A stretch of 64,000 nucleotides of DNA, from NCBI RefSeq assembly GCF_040183065.1, contig NC_091123.1:5940001-6004000 (forward strand). Reading direction: 5' to 3'. Of this stretch, positions 20,576 to 30,650 are shown one piece after another. The position numbers were made by a program, and so were the translations under genes. This DNA comes from Periplaneta americana. Its lineage: Eukaryota > Arthropoda > Insecta > Blattodea > Blattidae. Under the pieces are notes generated by a model that did no database searches, had not been told where the DNA came from, and saw only the letters and a program-made list of their open reading frames with translations. The stretch's first letter is position 1; every line of letters starts with the position of its first letter.

Positions 20576-20810
20576 GCTTGTGTTGTGTCCAGCTCTGAAA
20601 CCTGACTGATACTTGTCGAATAGTTTGTGTTCGTTCACGTAGTTAGTAATTTGTCTGTGTACGATTCTTTCCAGTGCTTTTGATATGGCTGGCAGGATAC
20701 TGATTGGTCTATAGTCGTTCGGGTCGGTGGGAACTTTGACTTTTGGAAGAGAAAGAAGGAAAGCTTGTAAAAGTGTAATAGTCAAAATGATATCTATTTT
20801 GGACTGCACT

Positions 20811-21138
20811 GTCTTCCACTAACAGTAGACTAAACCAACTCCATGGTTACCTCAATTAATTGCAGGCCGGCATATGTCATAATTCTGGGCGGTGCGTGGC
20901 GCGGACCGCGTCGGCAACTCGAGATCTATCGCCGGCGGCTGTTGATGCGAATTCAGAACAATGTGTAGCAACGACCCCGCGTTAACAGTCGCTCGCTATT
21001 AATACTGCAGAGGCTGGCGAAAGCATTTCACCGGGCAATAAAACAAACGAACATTTGAGATTAATATATTACCTGGTAACACTACAAGGCCTGTTCAATA
21101 TGCTTTGCCTCCTGGGCTGTAAGTCGTTTATTAAGTTA
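20811..21138. other. CpG-rich segment, no gene recognised
   Basis: About 20,880-21,010 is markedly GC- and CpG-rich (GGCGCGGACCGCGTCGGC). No open frame with splice signals was found. Could be a regulatory or unannotated exonic remnant. Confidence 0.3.
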
Positions 21139-22560
21139 CTAGCCGTACCCGTGCGCTCCGCTGCACACGTTAGAAATAAATATAAAGTAATTACATAATT
21201 AAAATAGGACATTTGATCCAGGGAACATTCGTGTTTGATAGAAGGATAAATCGTTTAGTATGTTACTTAATTTAAATTGAATTTAAAATATTAAAATGCG
21301 ATCATTTTGATCCAGAGACCACTCATTTGGTGCAATGACAATTCCTTTAACATGTTTCTTAATTGTTATTACCTATTATTTTTGGAAAGGCGAAAATTAA
21401 CAGAAAAATTTTGGCTACAGATTTATTATGTTTATATTATATTATATTATATTATATTATGAAAAAGTGTGTTGATAACGGATGTACTCGAATTAGAAAG
21501 TTTTTAATTTGTTGTGGGAGCTCTTGAGTCTCAGGAGGTACAGCTTTTACAACAGCGCAACATAATCTGCTTGGCTCATTACCCAATTTTTTTGCATTGC
21601 ATTTATTGCATATGTATTTTATGTATTTTAACACGATTCAATTGAGCATAGTTAAAATTTGAATTATAAAGTAATGGATTGCTAAGCAAACGTACTATTA
21701 CTGCATACTAAATCAATACACTCTCGTTGTTCGTTAATTCTCTGAGATAAAAATGAATATGTTCATAAACATTATTATAAGAAATACAGGAAATGAATAT
21801 ACAGAACAACCTATCAAGTTTTCTATGCGTAAGAAGCTATTTTAATCTTACCTGTCCTCAATTCACTCTCAAGTTACTGTAATAACATTATAGCATTATG
21901 TCCATCCAGAGAAACTACACTTTCCAATGATGAAATAATAATTAATTATACAAATCGGTTAATTTAGCTTCTGATATTACTTCATACAAACACAGAAACA
22001 TTCTCTGTAGGCTATGTTTCATAGCTTTCAATTGTTGTTGTCCAAGGACCCTTATAGACGAAGTCATTTGTTTTTTAATTCATTACACCGCCTTAGATGG
22101 CAGTTATTTTAATTTTAAAACTCATTTATCTCATTAAATACAGTCCTATCAAAATTTGCAAAGAATAAAACTTATCAGAAATCGTTTTTAAAGAAATTTT
22201 TGTTATGCAACATATTTCACTAAAATCAATAATAAGCGAGATATTTTGATTTATTTAATTCAGGCCCCCTTATAATCCCGCCTTTTAAATAACATATTTT
22301 GAATGCCATATAGCCTAAAATCTAAGTTACAACGAACTTAATTTATACTCCAATTTTCATCGAAATCCGTTCAGCCATTATCGCGTGAAAAGGTAACAAA
22401 CATACAGACAGACAGAGACAGACAGAGAGACAGACATACAAACAAAAATTTCAAAAAAGCGATTTTCGGTTTCAGGGTGATTAATTATATATGTTAGGAC
22501 CAATTATTTTTGAAAAATCGAAAATTACCAGAAAAATTTCGGCTACAGATTTATTATTAA
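21139..22560 (+). repeat. interspersed repeat with CTAGCCGTACCCGTGCGCT start and duplicated end
   Basis: Begins ACTAGCCGTACCCGTGCGCT, a word I recall from widespread arthropod repeats, and includes GAAATCCGTTCAGCCATTAT near 22360. Two copies of an end motif CAGAAAAATTT(T/C)GGCTACAG occur at about 21400 and 22530, each followed by TTTATTAT. The first is trailed by a TATAT pentanucleotide run (21434-21461). Possibly two nested or adjacent copies. No coding sequence recognised. Confidence 0.5.
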
Positions 22561-22904
22561 TATAGATATGTAAACCTTTACATAGAAAAAATTTTGTTTT
22601 GTATAATTTTGCTCTGCAAAATTGTTATACAATTGAGAATGGTACCAGAAAGAGAATGAAGTGAACAGATCCCTTGAAATTATGTCTAAATTGTTTATAA
22701 AAATTATTTTGTTTATAATTTTGACATACAACTTGAAACATGATAGCTCATGCAGTTTTTAAGATAGAGCCACAGAGCTATTTTTTTATTTTTATTTACA
22801 TTAATTAAATATTACCATATATGTAACTTACAATAATATTTTATGTTGCATAAATCATGTAAAAATCCATAGATAATTATTAATTATATTAATGTTATTT
22901 TGAG
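22561..22904. other. no recognised feature
   Basis: Very AT-rich; nothing supported. Confidence 0.45.
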
Positions 22905-23193
22905 AGGGTTTGGAATTGAACGGGTTACATCAGCTGCTTGTCTATGCGGATGACGTGAATATGTTAGGAGAAAATCCACAAACGATTAGGGAAAACACGG
23001 GAATTTTACTGGAAGCAAGTAAAGAGATAGGTTTGGAAGTAAATCCTGAAAAGACTAAGTATATGATTATGAACTTCCGGGTTCCTTAAAAGCCAGTAAG
23101 TAAGTGAGTGAGTGAGTGAGTGAGTGAGTGAGTGAGTGAGTGAGTGAGTGAATGAGTGAATGAGTGAATGAGTGAGTGAGTAAGTAAGTAAGT
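22905..23193 (+). mobile_element. RTE copy R4 with internal deletion
   Basis: [20 protein letters not shown] through [10 protein letters not shown] (22908-23073) is joined directly to the 3' terminus CTTCCGGGTTCCTTAAAAGCC, then a GTAA/GTGA/GAAT tail to 23193. About 680 bp of coding sequence is missing. The junction shows ATG shared between both parental sites, as in microhomology joining or template switching. Confidence 0.88.
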
Positions 23194-23359
23194 GTTATTT
23201 TACTCATTGTCAGGCACTGGGGGACATTTCAAGCTTCAAAATGACACCAATATCTTCTTGGTATCACCATATTTGGCTGAGATATGTTTAAAAGAATTAA
23301 ATAGGAAATGAGCCACAAACTTTCAGAGCCTAGAAGACTCCATCATCATATGTCACCCC

Positions 23360-23593
23360 TTAAGCAGCTTCATATCGGTCCAGTTTCAGCTTCTTTCTGG
23401 CTCTCAAATACCTCCGCCTTGTTTTAACTTTAGGTGTTGAATGTTTTTTTTCTGGTATTTTTGTCCCTATTTCCATTGATGCAACAAATCCTGCGATGGT
23501 GTTTGTCCCAGAGTTTATGCCCATCCTCCTCAGAATTGTAATTTCTACTTCTCTACTCTTATTAAAATGACGTACAACATCACTGACACACAA
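23360..23593 (-). CDS. unknown basic protein fragment, possibly transposon-derived
   Basis: A 77-codon frame, MCVSDVVRHFNKSREVEITI, GINSGTNTIAGFVASM and a basic end TRRRYLRARKKLKLDRYEAA. The pattern of a GIxxGxxT segment followed by a Lys/Arg-rich C-terminus resembles the end of some transposase-like insect proteins (Mutator-like group), but this is memory-based and weak. No neighbours support it and no terminal repeats are seen. Could be spurious. Confidence 0.28.
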   Translation of the reverse strand: MCVSDVVRHFNKSREVEITILRRMGINSGTNTIAGFVASMEIGTKIPEKKHSTPKVKTRRRYLRARKKLKLDRYEAA

Positions 23594-24052
23594 ATTTACA
23601 GTTTTACGACTAACAGTAAAAGATTATAAATTACTTCATTATGTAAAAAAGTTTTTTCAAGCTAATGATCATGCCCAGATATCTATGCATCTATTTCGGG
23701 ACTAGAAAGAAGTTTATTTTACAAGCAATGCTGGACGAGGGGATTGACTGCTACGAAGATCACTCCAAAAGTAATGCACTCCAAAAGTAGCCTAAGTGAC
23801 CGTGGCTGATGACGCAGCATTTTGGAAAATGGGACTTATCTGAAAAACCATAAGGCATAAATCGAAAATTCTTTTATCAAATAAAAGAGGAGAAAATTAT
23901 CTATTAAAATAGTTATATTTTGAAAATTCTAATTTTTCATCATTTTTTACGTTTTGTGGGTGTACATATACCTTAATTGATGAAAGTGAAAGATTTACGC
24001 CCAAAAGAAAGTCTGAAATGTCCTCTTTGCAAGGAGTACATCATTTTTAGAT
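23594..24052. other. no recognised feature
   Basis: AT-rich; nothing supported. Confidence 0.4.
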
Positions 24053-24380
24053 ACAGGGTGTAACTGAACGACTTTTCCAAAATTTGGAGAGGTGTAGAGG
24101 ATGATATGATGAGGATTTTTTTTTACCAAGGAACCCATGACCGGAAATGAGGATTGGAAAATCTGCAGCACTGTGAGATGTTGCTTTTCCTGTTCTTGTC
24201 ATGGCGAACTCTCTACTCCAGTAGGCCAGTATGTGGAACCAGCACGACGGTCCTCCATCTTACTTCGATCGCCTGGTCCGCATACATATCTCCAGGTATG
24301 GGCCTGAGCGTTCCCCTGACTTCACCCCTCCTGACTTTTTCCAATGGGGTTACATGAAGGCCATTGTGTACGAATTAGCC
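24053..24380 (+). pseudogene. mariner/IS630-type transposase remnant with possible left end
   Basis: ACAGGGTGTAACTGAACGAC (24053) resembles the CAGGGTG-type ends of other elements here. At 24231-24380 the frame reads MWNQHDGPPSYFDRLVRIHI, then RSPDFTPPDFFQWGYMKAIV: the QDGAPPHF and WPPRSPDLTPxDFFLWGYMK catalytic blocks with about six residues lost between them. The right end of the element was not found. Confidence 0.6.
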
Positions 24381-25439
24381 TCACGAATTGCATTTTGTTG
24401 TATATGCAATAATGGACACAGTGAGTCTAATGTGAACAAAACTGCCATCATTCTAGAATCTACTTACAATTACTCGAAAATAAATATAAATCGTTCTAAT
24501 TTTACAGCGATTTTATTTCATGTCTTTTCAAACAGATCACTCTGTATAACAATGTTTGAGGGTAGTATTTTCAGTTCTCTCAATCGCAGGCTGCATTTAC
24601 TACCACAACTTTCTTCTCTGTTGTCGGTATCGTGACTCGATCCCTAGACCTTCGGACAGACAAGTCTGACTAGTCGACTGTAGCGGTCAAGTTCAACGGT
24701 ACATTCCAAGTGTCTTTATCTGCACGGCTGTCGTTTTATTATTTATGCCACAGACGGCTTTGACTTCCTTTTCGAAATGTCCGTCCACTGGTTGTTAGGT
24801 AGAAAAGCATTCCGTCTACATTACATGTGTTCGCATGGTAACCTAGGAATCAATATGTTTTAGCATTGCAATGCATTCTCTTTGAACCAGGCGCTGTGAA
24901 TGGAGAGGTGCCACCATTCTGCTTACTGTGTGGTTTTTGAAGCAAATAGGCCTACGCCTACATCGAAGAGTGGCGTGTAGAACCACGAAGACATGCGATG
25001 GTTGTTTAACAACTATAATGTTGTCATATGCACATATTACAGAAAGTATAACTAATTCAAATTAAAGCGATTTTTCAACTGTAAGAGGTATGTTTTAATT
25101 GAAAATAAATGTCGGAAATTTTAGACAACTTAAAGGATAATTCATAAACTTTTATACAGGGTGTTTAAGAAGAATTTAATAGTCTTGTGAGGAGGTAGTA
25201 TTCAGTAAAACAAGAAAAAAATGTCTACTGAACATGATTCCTAAAACTAATGTATCTGAATCAAACAAGTACTGTGAAATTGGTGCAATGACAGCATATC
25301 TTCTAATCTGAGCTCTTCGGTCTTTTTTTCGGGTATGCCATATCTGCTTGCCTACTGTTTTGTTTACTGCATTGGAATAAGAAAAGAAAATGTACTGTAG
25401 CTAATAAGAAGGGAATCACAGTCTGAAAGGAAAGAGCTG
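24381..25439. other. no gene; one CAGGGTGTTT-type end
   Basis: AT-rich, unassigned. ACAGGGTGTTTAAGAAGAAT at 25156 looks like an isolated terminal repeat of a TA-inserting element; no partner found. Confidence 0.35.
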
Positions 25440-25629
25440 AAAAATAAATAAATAAATAAATGAAAAAATAAATAAGAAAATAAATAAGTAGATAATTAAA
25501 TAAATAAATAAGTAAATACATAACAAATAAATAGATAAATAAATACATAAGTAACGTAAATATATAAATAAACAAATAATAAATAAACAAACAAACAAAA
25601 CAATTAAATAAATAAATAAATAAATAAAT
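25440..25629 (+). repeat. (AAAT)n imperfect array
   Basis: AAAT units with AAGT, ACAT and AACA variants; open frames in it are compositional. Confidence 0.93.
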
Positions 25630-25732
25630 CTGATATGGTTAATTACTAGGAGAATTGAAAATACAAAAGAGAACAAGGAACAAAAATTCTAGCACGCTCC
25701 TGATAGAACCTGATCTACTAGTAATAAATTTA

Positions 25733-26727
25733 CGTATGTATAGGTCAGTGTCTATCTGATGCTTTTCCAATTCACTGCGAGCTAAAGCAGGGAGATGCAC
25801 TATCACCTTTACTTTTTAACTTTGCTCTAGAATATGCCATTAGGAAAGTCCAGTATAACAGGCAGGGTTTGGAATTGAACGGGTTACATCAGCTTCTTGT
25901 CTATGCGGATGACGTGAATATGTTAGGAGAAAATCCACAAACGATTAGGGAAAACACGGAAATTTTACTTGAAGCAAGTAAAGCGATCGGTTTGGAAGTA
26001 AATCCCGAAAAGACAAAATATATGATTATGTCTCGTGACCAGAATAATGTACGAAATGGAAATATACAAATTGGAGATTTATCCTTCGAAGAGGTGGAAA
26101 AATTCAAATATCTTGGAGCAACAGTAACAAATATACAGTAAATGACACTCGGGAGGAAATTAAACGCAGAATAAATATAGGAAATGCGTGTTATTATTCG
26201 GTTGAGAAGCTTTTATCATCCAGTCTGCTGTCAAAAAATCTGAAAGAATTTATAAAACAGTTGTATTGCCGGTTGTTTTGTATGGTTGTGAAACTTGGAC
26301 TCTAACTTTGAGAGAGGAACAGAGATTAAGGATATTTGAGAATAAGGTGCTTAGGAAAATATTTGGGGCTAAGAGGGATGAAGTTACAGGAGAATGGAGA
26401 AAGTTACACAACACAGAACTGCACGCATTGTATTCTTCACCTGACATAATTAGGAACATTAAATCCAGACGTTTGAGATGGGCAAGGCATGTAGCACGTA
26501 TGGAGGAATCCAGAAATGCATATAGAGTGTTAGTTGGGAGACCGGAGGGAAAAAGACCTTCGGGGAGGCCGAGACGTAGATGGGAGGATAATATTAAAAT
26601 GGATTTGAGGGAGGTGGGATATGATGGTAGGGACTGGATTAATCTTGCTCAGGATAGGGACCAATAGAGGGCTTATGTGAGGGCGGCAATGAACCTCCGG
26701 GTTCCTTAAAAGCCAGTAAGTAAGTAA
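25733..26727 (+). mobile_element. RTE copy R5, pseudogenised
   Basis: From the [19 protein letters not shown] region through [70 protein letters not shown] to the GTAA tail stub. Breaks: a 5-bp insertion near 26137, a 4-bp deletion near 26247 and a stop (TGG to TAG) at 26665. It meets an opposite-strand RTE piece immediately at its tail. Confidence 0.9.
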
Positions 26728-27077
26728 TTATGTCAGGTGAAGAATACAATGCGTGCAGTTCTGTGTTGTGTAACTTTCTCCATTCTCCTGTAACTTCATC
26801 CCTCTTAGCCCCAAATATTTTCCTAAGCACCTTATTCTCAAACACCCTTAATCTCTGTTCCTCTCTCAAAGTGAGAGTCCAAGTTTCACAACCATACAAA
26901 ACAACCGGTAATATAACTGTTTTATAAATTCTAACTTTCAGATTTTTTGACAGCAGACTTGATGACAAAAGCTTCTCAACCGAATAATAACAGGCATTTC
27001 CCATATTTATTCTGTGTTTAATTTCCTCCCGAGTATCATTTATATTTGTTACTGTTGCTCTAAGATATTTGAACTTG
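26728..27077 (-). mobile_element. RTE internal fragment (copy R6), inverted against R5
   Basis: On the minus strand [38 protein letters not shown] through [19 protein letters not shown] and [11 protein letters not shown], then abruptly the R5 tail in reverse. Lacks its own 3' end, so it did not arrive by ordinary target-primed insertion; rearrangement is more likely. Confidence 0.85.
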
Positions 27078-27379
27078 CTTGTTTGTAACTATTGTACAAA
27101 TTTATTTGAGGTAAAAATGCTGATATGTAACTTCCTTAAGTCCAATAATGTACGTACATTAAACGTACTTATCTTTTTTATTATTTGAACCTTATTTTTG
27201 CACCAAAACCTTAGTATCACGAAATTAGTCGAGGCTCTCCTATAGGACTTTATCGTTTATTTAGAACTTTCAGGTCTTACAGAATTTTAATAGGGGGATC
27301 CTGTGTATACGAAACGTAGAAAAAGATGATGACAATGATGACGGGTGACAGCAAGTCGTTGAGGTAACGGTGCGCGATG
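27078..27379. other. no recognised feature
   Basis: AT-rich sequence between RTE copy R6 and the GC-rich leader of the candidate gene. Confidence 0.4.
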
Positions 27380-27906
27380 ATTTAAGTAGCAAATTGAGGA
27401 CTAATTACGCCCGAAGGTTGTGCAATAGCAAATAAATGTCCGGAGAGAATGGAAGCACGTGGACCATGGCCAAACGAGATTGGGCCCGTCTGACATTGGA
27501 ACACAGCCCTGAGAGCAGATTTCCTCATCACCCCCGCCGCCAAGTGGGGCGGCAAAGCCCGACTTGTTTGAGAACGGGGATTGGTTGCCGGCTGTTTTTC
27601 CATCCTCTTTTCGCTGGTTACAGCATCCGAACAGGAGCAACGCAAGTCTCGGGCAGACAGTAACAGCGCCGCTGGAGTGGCGGTACAATTCGTAGATTGG
27701 CTCCACACGTGCGGGGATCACGACGAACAGATCGCGTCGGGGTTGCTTCTAATACGATACAGTGCCAAGATAATGCGGATGAAAAAAAAGACAGTAGAAC
27801 ATCAAAAACGTTTACATTAACTGAATGTGAATACGTGTAAAATAGTGTCGTTTCCATAGTGACAGAAATCTTTTGTTATCCGGAGTGTGTGAAGTACAGG
27901 GCAACC
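27380..27906 (+). promoter_or_regulatory. GC-rich leader / putative promoter and 5' UTR
   Basis: Composition rises sharply here (CCCCCGCCGCCAAGTGGGGC near 27530), unlike the AT-rich surroundings. Several overlapping open frames exist but none has a motif. TTTTTCCATCCTC...GGTTACAG ending at 27623 could be a 3' splice site, which would make 27,624-27,906 the 5' UTR part of a non-first exon. No TATA or initiator can be fixed by eye. Confidence 0.4.
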
Positions 27907-27976
27907 ATGTGGAAGGCGGGACCGTGCATTTCTGTAACAGTGTACTGGTGTTTGCTGCTATTTGCCTTTCCCACGG
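27907..27976 (+). CDS. candidate first coding exon encoding a signal peptide
   Basis: ATG in fair context (GGCAACCATGT) opens 23 codons, MWKAGPCISVTVYWCLLLFA then FPT, plus one base, ending at GTAAGT (27977-27982), a consensus donor. A short N-region with a lysine, a hydrophobic core (VTVYWCLLLFAF) and a P-T-G turn are what a secretory signal peptide looks like. A signal-peptide exon that splices in phase 1 is common in receptors and secreted proteins. The product is unknown: nothing downstream in the next 36 kb could be recognised as its second coding exon. The GC-rich leader supports a real gene start. The downstream repeats would lie in intron 1. Confidence 0.6.
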
Positions 27977-29187
27977 GTAAGTAGGTGTGTGCGTGAGTGA
28001 GTGTGTTGTCTAACGTCATAAATTCTCCATTTAGTGCTACAAAACTTTACGAGCTGTTTTGCATCGTGTAACAAGATCTTCCCGCTACCGTATAGTGGGA
28101 AAGCCGTAATAAAAAGAGCAATTAAAGTTTACTTGAGGCTCATCGAACTAGAGGCTGTCATCGCTGTTTTGCCGTGAATGCGCTTGCAATAAATGTTTTA
28201 TAGACGTTTGGCGTCGATGCAACAAAGTTTCGCGCTTAATTTACGATTAATGAAAACTGTTCGTCTGTTAACGATAATGGCTTTAGAATTTTTGTTCATA
28301 CTTTGTATTGACTTCTAATACGAAGTCGTAACTATCGGAATTAATAACAGCTTTTCTAAGTAAAAGATCTATCAGTATTTGATTTACGAATTCGAAGCAA
28401 ACTCAGTGGAGTAATTGGTTATCAATCAAAATAAATTATTTTAAAAATAAAGTAATACATTACGAAGAACATTATTTAACCAGTATTTCTAAATGCGTTC
28501 ATTCAAGGCAAAATTTTAATTAAGTAAGAGATTTTCCGTCTAATTTATGACCGAGGGAATCTATTATAGAGGATTCCACGTTAAGAAAATAGTAATATGC
28601 GTTACAAGAGCGGTATGTTGAAGTTTTCATGTTCGAGGAAAAGTAGCTTTTTTAATCTCCGAGAATTGAAAGAAAACATAGCGCTCGTGTATCGTACATT
28701 ATTTTGTGCGAAGATCGTTTATTACATACCTGAAAGAGGAATTTCTAATTAGTTGCAATGAAATCTCCATCTTGGTTTCTGTTCAATAACGGCAAATTTG
28801 CAAAACAAAAATATCTATCTTCAACATTGTTGCTTTAAAATGTTTTCTGTGTTTACTATACTCCAGCAGGCCGTGATATACGTCTGTCTTTATTACCCCA
28901 GTCTATGGAATCTTGTTGATTTTTTCACGGCTTCCTTAATGTTACTTGCATCACGAATGCAGTAACTTTAGTGGAGTTGTAGAGCTTACTTAATTTTTGC
29001 AAATATTTAAAAACAATAATTAACAGTGCAATTTAGGTGAAATTGCAGTGGTAAGTTTCCAATTTATAATTATTACTATATTGAACGTCTCTAAAAATAA
29101 TATGTTAAAAGCCTAAAGCAGTAAAATCAATATGTCACTTAAGCGGTAAGAAGAGGGAAATTGTTTTGTGTGTGTTAGGTTGGGAAT
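27977..29187 (+). other. putative intron sequence, no repeats recognised
   Basis: About 1.2 kb of AT-rich, apparently unique sequence following the donor at 27977. It is one of the longest repeat-poor stretches in the window, consistent with constraint or with intronic regulatory content. Confidence 0.4.
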
Positions 29188-29270
29188 ACTGAATGTGGAA
29201 TTTTAGACTTTCCGCGGATTGGTTTTGTGCGGAAACCAAGCAAATACGCACGATCTCGCACAAAAAAACA
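29188..29270 (+). repeat. dispersed repeat, CGCGGATTGGTTTTGTGCGG type (copy 1)
   Basis: About 80 bp match the reverse complement of 63927-64000: GAATGTGG at one end, a TTGGTT(T/C)TGTGCGGAAA core, and CAAATACGCACGATCTCGCA at the other. The true element boundary is unknown since the second copy runs off the window. Confidence 0.7.
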
Positions 29271-29359
29271 TTATGGTATTGAATTCACAAATTCAAAGTA
29301 AAATAATTGGAGTAGGGGGTGGAGTAACTTTACAAGGTTATTAATCAAAATAAAACTCT

Positions 29360-29460
29360 TTAGAATAGAATATAATAGAATGTTTTATTTTCGCTGGAAG
29401 AGTTAAGGCCATAAGGCCTTCTCTTCCACTCAACCAGCCTTAATCAATGCAATAGCGACA
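29360..29460 (-). mobile_element. non-LTR 3' end with GAAGGCC hairpin
   Basis: On the minus strand GGAAGAGAAGGCCTTATGGC then CTTAACTCTTCCAGCG, followed by AATAAAACATTCTATTATAT-type pentanucleotide units. The same terminal hairpin occurs at 17.6, 39.15, 44.26, 62.28 and 62.43 kb. Confidence 0.7.
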
Positions 29461-29865
29461 TACATATTTAAATTATGAATATTTACAATACACTTAAAAG
29501 ATTCTCCAGCAATATTCTTGAGTTAAGTTTTAACTAGTACATGTTTATTTAAATTCAGATAAAACCTATACGAAAAAGTAATAACTTAATGTATGGTATA
29601 ATGTAATTCAATTCAGTCTATATGGAATATGTAAAGAATTATAATTAAGTTGAGATAGCTAGTTGGTTAAATGATGAGAATTAATTTATTTGAATATGAA
29701 ATTTTTCCATTATTGCTTCTTAGAGAGTTTGTAAGACTCATTTTGTTACACTCTGTTTATTATTGTGATAGATTAATAGAGAAATACTCAAAGTATCACC
29801 AGATTAAAAAAAATAATATTCTACACGGCAATTTAAATTCCTGAAATGTATATATAGAAGCAATG
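29461..29865. other. no recognised feature
   Basis: AT-rich; possibly 3' UTR of the retroelement ending at 29360, but no coding motif seen. Confidence 0.3.
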
Positions 29866-30650
29866 GTAGTAGCAGTAGTAATGGTAGTAGCACTACCATT
29901 TGCAGTAGTATCAGTAGTAATGGTAGTAGCAATAGCAGTAGTAGTAATGGTAGTAGCAGTAGCAGTAGTAGTAATGGTAGTAGCAATAGCAGTTGTAGTA
30001 ATGGTAGTAGCAGTAATAGTAGCAATAGCAGTAGTAGTAATGGTAGTAGCAGTAGTAGTAGCAATAGCACTAGTAGTAATGGTAGTAGCAGTAGTAGTAG
30101 CAATAGCAGTAGTAGTAATGGTAGTAACAATAGCAGTAGTAGTAATGGTAGTAGCAATAGCAGTAGTAGCAGTAATAGTAATGGTAGTAGCAGTAGTAGT
30201 AATGGTAGTAGCAGTAGCAGTAGTAGTAATGGTAGTAGCAATAGCAGTAGTAGTAATGGTAGTAGCAGTAGTAGTAATGGTAGTAGTAGTAGTAATGGTA
30301 GTAGCAATAGCAGTAGTAGCAGTAATAGTAATGGTAGTAGCAGTAGTAGTAATGGTAGTAGCAGTAGTAGTAATGGTAGTAGCAGTAGTAGAATGGTAAT
30401 AGCAATAATAGTAATGGTAGTAGCAGTAGTAGAATGGTAATAGCAATAATAGTAATGGTAGTAGCAATAGCAGTAGTAGTAATGGTAGTAGCAATAGCAG
30501 TAGTAGTAATGGTAGTAGCAGTAGTAGTAGTAGCAATAGCAGTAGTAATAATGGTAGCAGCAGTAGTAATAATGATAATAGCAGTAATAATGTTAGTAAG
30601 AATAGTAGTAGTACTAATGCTTTCGTAGTAGTAATAGCAGCATTACACGT
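29866..30650 (+). repeat. 785-bp (GTA/GCA) trinucleotide minisatellite
   Basis: GTA, GCA, ATA and ATG triplets in ordered blocks; TAATGGTAGTAGCAATAGCA recurs with a spacing of about 27-36 bp. Because all units are triplets, every frame stays open on both strands, giving poly-Val/Ala/Met or poly-Thr/Leu artefacts. No gene context. Confidence 0.93.

Larger units (their letters stand above)
17883..20809 (-). pseudogene. CR1/L2-like reverse transcriptase, broken
   Basis: Pieces in order on the minus strand: 20809-20584 (YRPISILPAISKALERI, finger motifs), 19047-18562 (LTLLDLSKAFNSVNFDLI, GIPQGSVLGPLLFTIYVNDI, catalytic YADD in HLYADDLQCYISS), about 18560-18240 with shifts (DYADILLTDLSSDNKTKLQ), and 18236-17883 (IGWLKLDKKRNLHSLLLLFE, LPRLWNSLPATIRDCRNKL, stop). 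The catalytic YADD is intact, but frameshifts after 18562 and a 1.5-kb RTE insertion between the finger and palm regions disable it. It would have copied element RNA by target-primed reverse transcription. Confidence 0.82.
17545..20810 (-). mobile_element. CR1/L2-like non-LTR retrotransposon, interrupted by an RTE copy
   Basis: Reading on the minus strand from 20810: KVPTDPNDYRPISILPAISK and YQSGFRAGHNTST, then (after removing 19059-20572 and one target duplication) RT palm and thumb, C-terminus and a 3' UTR of about 330 bases. The UTR holds the GAAGGCC-type hairpin (17557-17609), and the element ends in AAAT and TACTAA-like units near 17545. The 5' end is truncated, so no endonuclease domain remains. 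Confidence 0.85.

Noticed and set aside
25733-27077. Twin-priming 5' inversion of one RTE insertion
   Set aside because: The inverted piece lies beyond the 3' tail, not at the 5' side, and lacks the expected target duplications.
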